DNA from: Strix aluco
Taxonomy: Eukaryota; Chordata; Aves; Strigiformes; Strigidae
Direction of reading: 5' to 3'
Assembly: GCF_031877795.1 (NCBI RefSeq)
Contig: NC_133971.1
Coordinates: forward strand, 17,581,171 to 17,645,170
DNA: 64,000 nt
Shown: in pieces, positions 59,801 to 64,000 of the stretch
Layout: every line of letters starts with the position of its first letter
Position numbering within the stretch: the stretch's first letter is position 1
Notes under the pieces: generated by a model
The model's input: the letters and a program-made list of their open reading frames with translations, nothing else
Database searches by the model: none
What the model was told of the DNA's origin: nothing
Made by a program: the position numbers and the translations under genes

Positions 59801-62800
59801 GGCACATTCCAATCAAATCTGCCCTTATCTCGAACTCTTTGAGCCCCGTGTTGCACGCCAAAAAGGACTTTTGTGGTTTAACTCCAGCTGGCAACTACAA
59901 ACTCCACAGTCACTTGCTTACTCCCCCCCGGTGGGATGGGAAAGGGAATCAGAAGGGTAAAAGTTGTGGTTTGAGTTTAATAAGACAGTTTAATAAATAA
60001 AGCAAAAGATGCGTGCCCAAGCAAAGCGAAACAAGGAATTCATTCAGTGCTTCCCATCAGCAGCAGGTGTTCAGCCATCCCCAGGAAAGCAGAGCTCCGT
60101 CACGTGGAATGGTTGCTTGGGAAGACAAACACGATCACTCCAAATGTCCCCGCTTCCTTCTTCTTCCCCCAGTTTTTATTGCTGAGCATGACATCATTTG
60201 GTATTGAATATCCCCTTGGTCAGCTGTCCCGGCTGTGTCCCCTCCCAGCTCCTTGTGTACCCCCAGCCTCCTCGCTAGTGGGGTGATGTGAGAAGCAGAA
60301 AAGACCTTGATGCTGTGTGAGCGCTGCTCAGCTGTAATGAAAACATCCCTGTGTTGTCAACACTGTTTTCAGGAAAATCCAAAGCATAGCCCTGTACTAG
60401 CTACTTTGAAGAAAATTAACTCTATCACAGCCAAAACCAGAACAACTCTTTACTGTGTCTGATGCCACCCTGTGCAGTGGGGATCTTCAGCCTTTCAATA
60501 ACATTGCACAAGTCTGGGTTTTTTCCCCAGTATTGGTTACTTTGCATGCATATTCAACAGCTTGGTAGCTTAAACTGTTGCTTTCAGAGGCAGCTACTTG
60601 GAAGAGCAGGGAGGAATAGATGTCAGTGTTGAAGCAGCATCTCACCATTGCCTAGGGAGAGCTGTACTGTAGAATGATAGGAGAAAACAGTGGAACCTGG
60701 AGTTGTAGTGCCGCCTCCAGAGAAAAGATGTTGTCAGCCAAGTGTATGGATGCAAGTTACTGCTGATCAAGGCCAGGAATACCTTCCTCACTGCTTTGAG
60801 CTCCAGCTTGCTGGGAGTTGAACTTCATGTACTATTGACGAAAGTCAGGTAGATGAGCGCTGTCTTCACATTAAAGCATTTGTCTAAGATGCCTCTCAGC
60901 AAAACATGTCTGTGTGCAGTCTGTGGTATATGTGCCATGGTAGCTAGGTTCTGTGTTGCAGATTGAAATCAGATCTGGAGGAATTCATGCATCTCACTTC
61001 TGATGAATTATTCTCACTGGATTAGAGTGATAGTTCTGATCAGTGTATTTTAGAGCAGTCTTTGAGGACCTGTTTGATACCAGGAATCATGGAATCAGAC
61101 TTTTCCTGTTTGCCACATATGATGAGACTCTGTCATTGACATCAAATGCCAACTTCCACTGTGCATTTCCTTTCCCAGAAAAATGGCAGAAAATAGCTGC
61201 ATATGCTAGTTGTGAATGTAACCTTGAAAGTGAAGGACACTTTCTGTGACTAGAAGCTCTCATTTCAAGGTGTTTTTCTCCACTTCCTTCCTGGAAGGTA
61301 CTGATGCTCTAGGAGTTTGCCAGTGTATCTGCTCTTTGATCATCACTGTATGCACAATTAAACAAGACTTGGTGTTATCTTGGTCATTCTGGCATTGCAA
61401 AGGTGATCCTTTCTTTTGATTATATATGTTAGTGTAGTGGTTTACTTGCATGTTGTCAAGCACACATATACAAAGCTTTTGTCCTAGCAACACATACAGA
61501 AGCATGTCTGTCTTCATCCCTTCTGTGTATGTCAGAGGGAATGGACTTGCTCTTCTTTTTCATTCCACTGACTTAGTTGCAGTGTCAGTATTTATCTTGT
61601 GGGTATTTTTTTATTTGAAGCTTTATTATTTTGGGCTCCAGATTTTAATTTTTAAGAGCTCCCTCTGTTATTGAGGCCCAGGGCAAACATGTTTTTCTTC
61701 TGTGTAGAATGACTTCAGTCTCTGTTGTCCTGATAATACATTCTGACAGCTGTTGACACTGCTTTGCGCTCTCTAATGGAGGAGTGACAACAGGCATGTT
61801 GTGATTGCAAAGCAGCCTTGCAAGCCATGCTAATGGGAAGTACCTTGCAGGCAAATCTATAAACTCAACTGGAAACCAAGTTGAGAAATGTGTGCTAAAG
61901 AAAGGGTGGCTGTTTTGAAGTGGTGCTTACAAGTGAAGCTGTTTGTATATAATTAAGAGTTTGTGTAGTGTTGTGTATCCTTGAAGGTGTCTTGGCCATA
62001 TCACTCTCTGGAGGAGTCTGTTGCATCTTGAACATTAACTTCTAGGCAAGAAATAGTAGCCTGATGATTTCCACCTGAGCTTATTTGTACTGAAGTAAGC
62101 TGAAGCAATTTACTGAAATGACATTTTTCTGTCTCTAAATGGTTTGCTCAGTCAGCATCTACAGTCTCTTCAAAACAGAGCTGCAATGCCTAGAAAACCT
62201 CAGAGCTATTATTGGAGTTAAGAGGCTTAAAGGTCCCTAAGGATCTTCTCTCTTTAGTCTGCTGCCAGTCTGTAAAGGTTTAATAGTCCTATCAGCTAAA
62301 ATTTATTCACGTCTGTTGCAGCCCTAGTTAAAAAGAGCTAGCTAAGAGAAACGGTGCGTAAAGGTAGACTTCTGCACCCAGCTTCTTTCAGGATGAACTC
62401 CCATACATTTCAGCACAGCCTTCTCAAAAAGATTGTTGTCCTGATAACACCAGATATTTTCTGGAGCTAAAAGTTTCCTTGGCTGGTCATTTAAGCAAAT
62501 TCCTCAATCTTCTGCATGGACACTTGGGATATTATAAAGTTCTGATTTCAGCAAGGTTTATAAAGTAAATGCTTCCCCTGAGTAGTATCAAGTGACTCAA
62601 CTACTCAATGTTTTGTTCGTTGATCTGCTTCTGAAAAGGACTTTGGTTGATGTGGACCCAGAAAACTGATGAGAGTTGTTTACTCTGAGGAAGGAACATC
62701 AAGGTCTCCACCTTGATACGTAAACCTTAATAACTTCCTTTATTGCAGGAGTTGTTCTTGCTTTGGGAGCAATGTGAAAACAGTGAGAGCTTTTGTCATC

Positions 62801-64000
62801 TCAATTCTACATAGATATTCCTGCTAAGCTCTGGTTAAGTTGATCTAGGCTGAAATGGCATAGCCTTAGGAAATGGAATTTTATGTGAGTTTGTTTCTAC
62901 AGTTCTCAAATGGTGTTTTCAAGGTTGTGACTTCAGAGCATGTTTCAGATCATTATTGAACTTAGGAAAGGGTGAAGACATGGACTGGCAAAACAGCTGG
63001 GTCTGGAGAGAGGCTATGGACATGGTTTAAAATGGCCTAATCAAATTTATTACAAAATTTATTATAATCCAGAAATTTCTTCCTTAACTTCAGAACTTTT
63101 TTAAAGAAAAAATAATTCCCTGAGCATGACAGCAGATAGCCCTTACAACACAGCGTGACACGTGTCCTCTCTTTTTGAAGTATACAATCAAATTCCCTTT
63201 CCCTCAGTAAACTGGGACAGAAACTTTTGTTTATGATATGCTTACCTGTGTAGAAGATCAGGATGGGGGTTATGTGCAAAAGACCTAAGTTTCTGGAGTG
63301 TGTCTTTCTAGGAGAAAAGAGAGATTATACTTTGGAAGCAAGTCCAAGTTGTATTGCATAGATTAGATATTTGCCTATACCGATGTAGTCATAATGCATT
63401 TGGTATCCTTCAGAATGGAGGAGGAAGCATTATGTGAAATACTACCCTGTAGTAACTGCCTCAAGCTTAGTTCCCTGTGGATGTCCACTTCTAAGTCTGT
63501 ATAAAGTGCATGTTATAAAAATGTAATTGACAAAATTATTTAGACTTAGAGTTGCAACTGATTATTTACTCTACTTTTTGTTTTCCAAGGTGGAGAAAGT
63601 ACACAGGGGTGATCAGATGGATGGGCTTCTTTATCCTGCTAAGAAAATACCACCAATAGCAAAAAGTGATACAGAGCAAGAAAAGGCAACTCATAATGTT
63701 ACTTCTTCAAAAGTAGACCCTTTGTTAAAACCAAATACGGAGACCACACCTACATCACTTACTAGTGACTTCAAGCAGAAAGTTGTTAACATCTTGCTGA
63801 AGTATTCCAGTGGTCTTTGGGCTAATGCGCTTCCTAAATTGTACCAAGATGCTTACCAAGTAAAATTTCCAGAAGACATTCTAAATAATCTAGAGTTGCT
63901 CTCAGATGTATGTGTAGTGGACTATGTATCTGAAGCCCCCAGAAAGGCCATCCTTTATGCTAAACCCCAAAGACGCATTGATGAAAATCTGAATGTCACT
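29663..64000 (+). CDS. TDRD7: TDRD7 (tudor domain-containing 7), 5' part: six coding exons, open at the window end
   Basis: TDRD7 is a scaffold of germ-cell RNA granules (chromatoid body) and lens RNA granules. It acts in the piRNA pathway and in mRNA control. Coding exons are 29,663-29,869, 37,516-37,657, 39,011-39,224, 45,214-45,299, 46,480-46,697 and 63,590 to beyond 64,000. Phases chain without a break (207, 142, 214, 86, 218, at least 411 nt) to give 426 residues so far. Three LOTUS/OST-HTH domains are visible: about residues 3-66, 238-300 and 349-415, the N-terminal architecture of vertebrate TDRD7. LOTUS domains bind Vasa-type helicases and, in some proteins, G-rich or G-quadruplex RNA. 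The tudor domains must lie past 64,000. The start is the ATG at 29,663, just after the acceptor AG at 29,655-29,656. The last intron seen is 16.9 kb long and loaded with retroelements. Confidence 0.95.
31537..31622 (+). repeat. Right-arm segment 6 (mirror of 19,122-19,205)
   Basis: The reverse complement shares the ordered blocks described for the left-arm partner, at about 75-80% identity. About 4.5 kb between here and right-arm segment 5 has no left-arm counterpart; most of that is the CR1 insertion. Confidence 0.7.
32800..36105 (+). mobile_element. CR1 LINE, decayed, + strand, EN to 3' end
   Basis: Broken frames follow the order of CR1 ORF2. The endonuclease comes first (HNWCAAVDG near 32,957; [11 protein letters not shown] near 33,240). 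Then come the linker, a weak RT region (34.7-35.3 kb) and the C-terminal part ([14 protein letters not shown] near 35,341). The sequence ends with a CR1-like tail at about 36,060-36,105. Many stops and frameshifts show that it is old and inactive. A segment is repeated inside it (33,709-33,835 and 34,245-34,390), which points to an internal duplication or to two overlapping insertions. The right boundary lies about 40 bp from the edge of the inverted duplication. Confidence 0.85.
33709..34390 (+). repeat. Duplicated CR1 segment
   Basis: 33,709-33,835 and 34,245-34,390 both begin with CAAGGTTGCAGGAGGCA and continue with a shared GAACAAGGAG and GGAATATAGAGAC. The offset is 536 bp. The 410 bp between them include sequence not seen in the ordinary CR1 order. 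Confidence 0.7.
36147..36580 (+). repeat. Right-arm segment 5 (mirror of 18,540-18,971)
   Basis: This is the near-identical partner of left-arm segment 5, about 97-98% by hand count, with one extra leucine-codon-sized triplet here. It begins sharply about 40 bp after the end of the CR1 copy. Confidence 0.9.
37100..37470 (+). repeat. Right-arm segment 4 (mirror of 18,167-18,539)
   Basis: This is the diverged partner of left-arm segment 4. The best-matching part is 37,240-37,465, at about 85-89%. It ends about 45 bp before TDRD7 coding exon 2, which the left arm lacks. Confidence 0.8.
37516..37657 (+). CDS. TDRD7: TDRD7 coding exon 2
   Basis: 142 nt, phase 0 in and one base over at the end. 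It encodes the conserved linker with [11 protein letters not shown] and GRQVNCQMR, characteristic of TDRD7 just after LOTUS 1. The acceptor AG is at 37,514-37,515 and the donor GGCAG|GTAAGC at 37,657/37,658. The left arm has a deletion exactly over this exon. Confidence 0.95.
37658..39010 (+). other. TDRD7 intron between coding exons 2 and 3
   Basis: The part from 38,149 on belongs to the near-identical right-arm segment 3. A 215-codon antisense frame (38,980 to 38,333) is shared perfectly with the left arm only because the DNA is shared. The acceptor AACTCTTTAG ends at 39,010. Confidence 0.8.
38149..40395 (+). repeat. Right-arm segment 3: 2,247-bp near-identical partner of 15,920-18,166
   Basis: This covers intron, coding exon 3 and more intron of TDRD7. 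The coordinate sum with the left arm is 56,315 throughout, and I noticed only two base differences. The two copies are in opposite orientation with about 20 kb between their inner ends. Confidence 0.95.
39011..39224 (+). CDS. TDRD7: TDRD7 coding exon 3
   Basis: 214 nt. The first two bases complete a glycine codon split with exon 2, giving [11 protein letters not shown], which matches the TDRD7 linker after LOTUS 1. The rest is a low-complexity, proline- and arginine-rich linker ending [13 protein letters not shown]. The donor is AACAG|GTCAGT at 39,224/39,225, with two bases over. It lies wholly inside the near-identical duplicated tract. Confidence 0.95.
40860..40944 (+). repeat. Right-arm segment 2 (mirror of 13,778-13,857)
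   Basis: Its reverse complement shares the TTCTCTGCTGCAG and GGAGCAGAGCTGGT blocks with the left arm, at about 75% overall. Confidence 0.6.
41455..41905 (+). repeat. Right-arm segment 1 (mirror of 13,265-13,741)
   Basis: 41,455-41,677 is almost identical to the left arm; the remainder is diverged. This is the outermost right-arm segment I could recognise. Confidence 0.85.
45214..45299 (+). CDS. TDRD7: TDRD7 coding exon 4
   Basis: 86 nt. It completes the arginine codon split with exon 3 and encodes a linker with [16 protein letters not shown], comparable to the TDRD7 segment before LOTUS 2. The acceptor AG is at 45,212-45,213 and the donor AATG|GTATGT at 45,299/45,300. One base carries over. 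Confidence 0.93.
45300..46479 (+). other. TDRD7 intron between coding exons 4 and 5; nothing else seen
   Basis: Plain intron. The 125-codon frame at 45,864-46,241 has no recognised content. The acceptor is TTTAACAG ending at 46,479. Confidence 0.7.
46480..46697 (+). CDS. TDRD7: TDRD7 coding exon 5 (LOTUS domain 2)
   Basis: 218 nt, residues 217-289. It encodes a DNLNTS linker, then LOTUS 2 with [18 protein letters not shown] and [10 protein letters not shown], the standard helix and winged pattern. The acceptor AG is at 46,478-46,479 and the donor CACA|GTAAGT at 46,697/46,698. It ends in phase 0. Confidence 0.95.
46698..49597 (+). other. First part of the 16.9-kb TDRD7 intron; low-complexity runs only
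   Basis: A purine-rich run lies at about 46,814-46,850, an 11-C run at 47,335-47,345, and a pyrimidine run at about 49,525-49,552. I see no gene or clear mobile element before the CR1 that begins at 49,598. Confidence 0.6.
47335..47345 (+). repeat. C homopolymer, 11 bases
   Basis: An uninterrupted run of C inside the TDRD7 intron. Likely length-variable. Confidence 0.7.
49598..50800 (-). mobile_element. CR1 LINE, 5'-truncated, relatively intact
   Basis: The + strand begins with the CR1 3' end read backwards (TCATAGAATCATAGAATCAT). On the - strand an unbroken frame of 366 codons (50,783 to 49,683) covers the RT from motif A (YLDFRKAF) through [10 protein letters not shown] and the catalytic FADD to the C-terminus. 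The copy lacks ORF1, the endonuclease and the start of the RT, so it cannot move by itself. An open frame this long suggests it is younger than the other CR1 copies in this window. Confidence 0.95.
49683..50783 (-). pseudogene. CR1 ORF2 fragment: reverse transcriptase and C-terminal region, open frame
   Basis: 366 codons without a stop. Key residues are visible: aspartate of motif A in [13 protein letters not shown] of motif B, and the FADD pair of motif C. The endonuclease half and the RT fingers are missing by 5' truncation. Without them the product cannot support retrotransposition. Confidence 0.9.
51000..51460 (+). mobile_element. Old LINE (CR1/L2-like) RT remnant, + strand
   Basis: Broken + frames contain [10 protein letters not shown] near 51,130 (like the [13 protein letters not shown] motif) and LANDTGLF near 51,217 (like FADDTKLF), in the right order and spacing. 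Heavy decay prevents family assignment. Orientation is opposite to the flanking CR1 copies. Confidence 0.5.
51470..53050 (-). mobile_element. CR1 LINE with ORF1 and EN parts fused to its 3' end (internal deletion)
   Basis: Reading the - strand from 53,050 down, a piece of the CR1 ORF1 esterase-like region appears ([13 protein letters not shown] near 52,900). Next come the start of ORF2 endonuclease ([10 protein letters not shown] near 52,305; [11 protein letters not shown] near 52,130) and [17 protein letters not shown] at 51,882. After the next EN residues the frame passes directly into the C-terminal tail ([21 protein letters not shown]). The whole RT, about 2 kb, is absent. Stops elsewhere show that it is dead. 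Confidence 0.85.
53051..56354 (+). other. TDRD7 intron; no gene or clear repeat seen
   Basis: AT-rich intron between two CR1 copies. A G/T-rich stretch (TTGGTGGGTTTTGGG and TTTTGGGGTTTTTTT) lies at 54,338-54,385. Short open frames are uninformative. Confidence 0.55.
56355..57245 (-). mobile_element. CR1 LINE, 5'-truncated at the RT motif C
   Basis: The + strand starts with the backwards CR1 3' end (ATCATAGAATCATAGAATGG). On the - strand the sequence runs from KFANDTNL near 57,230, the RT motif C with N in place of the first catalytic D, through [11 protein letters not shown] to the C-terminal tail [19 protein letters not shown]. Several frameshifts interrupt it. Confidence 0.9.
57281..57400 (-). 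mobile_element. Short CR1 3'-end fragment
   Basis: It begins CACAGAATCGTGGAATCACTGAGGTTGGAAAGGACCT on the + strand in two short blocks, the backwards CR1 tail, and fades after GCAGTTTGCACAGGA. It sits 36 bp beyond the previous CR1, so the two are separate insertions. Confidence 0.8.
57672..58259 (-). repeat. 3' LTR
   Basis: On the - strand it starts TGTGCTGGTTTTGGCTG and ends in GGGATTAAACCATGACA, so it has TG...CA ends. An ATTAAA in sense orientation may serve as its polyadenylation signal. Roughly 180 bp (58,062-58,241) look identical to the other LTR. Confidence 0.85.
58625..58945 (-). repeat. Tandem duplication inside the ERV interior
   Basis: 58,625-58,785 and 58,802-58,945 share TCCTGCTATAGTAATTCC, CTCA.ATCC.GGGTTACAAC and TTTAACATTGCA in the same order. 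Identity is about 85%. Confidence 0.8.
58935..59510 (-). repeat. Minisatellite, about 12 units of 48-52 bp, in the ERV interior
   Basis: Each unit reads roughly CCTGCTCCAACATGGACTTA, then TCCATGGCCACAG, then TGCTTTGAGGTGTA on the + strand. Units start near 58,935, 58,986, 59,037, 59,089, 59,140, 59,188, 59,235, 59,277, 59,325, 59,375, 59,421 and 59,470. Several units are 48 bp, a multiple of three, but stops prevent a continuous frame. Confidence 0.85.
59841..59860 (-). other. Primer-binding site of the ERV (lysine-tRNA type)
   Basis: On the - strand, TGGCGTGCAACACGGGGCTC follows the 5' LTR by about 11 bp. Position and sequence fit the tRNA-Lys primer site of betaretrovirus-like (ERVK) elements, with three mismatches. 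Confidence 0.75.
59872..60444 (-). repeat. 5' LTR
   Basis: Partner of the 57,672-58,259 LTR. The U3 part is nearly identical between them; the other end differs by several substitutions and small gaps. An AATAAAAA in sense orientation near 60,176 is a candidate TATA-like element. Confidence 0.85.
60445..63589 (+). other. End of the 16.9-kb TDRD7 intron; nothing else seen
   Basis: AT-rich intron with no repeat or gene I can support. It ends in a pyrimidine tract and the acceptor TTTTCCAAG at 63,581-63,589. Confidence 0.6.
63590..64000 (+). CDS. TDRD7: TDRD7 coding exon 6 (LOTUS domain 3), cut by the window end
   Basis: At least 411 nt, 137 whole codons, residues 290-426. It starts [19 protein letters not shown], closing LOTUS 2. 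A low-complexity linker follows, then LOTUS 3 with [36 protein letters not shown] and [19 protein letters not shown]. It is open at base 64,000. Confidence 0.95.
   Translation, partial: MEKVHRGDQMDGLLYPAKKIPPIAKSDTEQEKATHNVTSSKVDPLLKPNTETTPTSLTSDFKQKVVNILLKYSSGLWANALPKLYQDAYQVKFPEDILNNLELLSDVCVVDYVSEAPRKAILYAKPQRRIDENLNVT

Larger units (their letters stand above)
57672..60444 (-). mobile_element. Non-autonomous LTR retrotransposon (ERVK-like), two LTRs, no gag or pol
   Basis: Two LTRs of 588 and 573 bp flank a 1.6-kb interior. Just inside the right-hand LTR, on the - strand, is TGGCGTGCAACACGGGGCTC (59,860 down to 59,841). This resembles the primer-binding site for lysine tRNA, with three differences from TGGCGCCCAACGTGGGGC, and it makes the right LTR the 5' one. 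The interior has no open frame of retroviral size. It has a duplicated 165-bp block and a 49-bp minisatellite. I see CTCTT next to both outer ends as a possible target-site duplication. Copies of this LTR type are, from memory, common in neoavian birds. Confidence 0.85.

Noticed and set aside
59841..59860. Sequence resembling the 3' end of a tRNA gene
   Set aside because: Only about 18-20 bp match, directly beside an LTR. It is a primer-binding site and no tRNA cloverleaf surrounds it.

Overview
The window is vertebrate nuclear DNA, almost certainly from a bird. It has intron-split genes, a methylation-type CpG island promoter, many CR1 LINE copies (the dominant avian retroelement) and an LTR element of a type common in neoavian genomes. 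All genes were read by eye from splice-consistent reading frames. No alignment could be run, so identities were counted by hand on the stretches I compared.

Layout. (1) Positions 1-2636 hold the last two coding exons of a diacylglycerol kinase of the theta type, on the + strand. (2) From 2637 to about 13.2 kb there is no gene I can support; the AT-rich first part may include the kinase 3' UTR. (3) From 13.2 to about 20.75 kb lies a broken, reverse-orientation copy of parts of the downstream TDRD7 gene (the left arm). (4) From 20.75 to 25.6 kb is unassigned sequence. (5) A CpG island at 25.69-26.34 kb is the probable TDRD7 promoter. (6) From 29.66 kb to the window end runs TDRD7 on the + strand: six coding exons with intact splice sites and matching phases. 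They encode three LOTUS (OST-HTH) domains of a germ-granule, piRNA-pathway protein; the gene continues past 64,000. Its introns hold a decayed + strand CR1 (32.8-36.1 kb), a cluster of four - strand CR1 fragments plus one older + strand LINE remnant (49.6-57.4 kb), and a non-autonomous ERVK-like element with two LTRs and a 49-bp minisatellite (57.67-60.44 kb).

The most unusual structure is the inverted duplication. Segments of the TDRD7 5' half (27.4-41.9 kb) recur upstream, reversed and in mirror order (13.3-20.75 kb), head-to-head around the promoter. Most paired segments are only about 75-90% alike, with large one-sided gaps. Three tracts are nearly identical: 13,520-13,741 with 41,455-41,677; 15,920-18,166 with 38,149-40,395 (2,247 bp, no net indel, two differences noticed); and 18,540-18,971 with 36,147-36,580. 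The second carries a complete copy of TDRD7 coding exon 3 with both splice sites. The mosaic of old and almost identical tracts suggests recent gene conversion between inverted arms, or a second recent copying event, or an assembly artefact. It has consequences for inversion-prone rearrangement and for antisense or double-stranded RNA at a piRNA-pathway gene.

The two genes are in the same orientation, kinase then TDRD7, with the left arm between them. Read-through from the kinase would therefore make RNA antisense to TDRD7 exon 3, whereas leftward transcription from the CpG island would make sense-strand exon 3.
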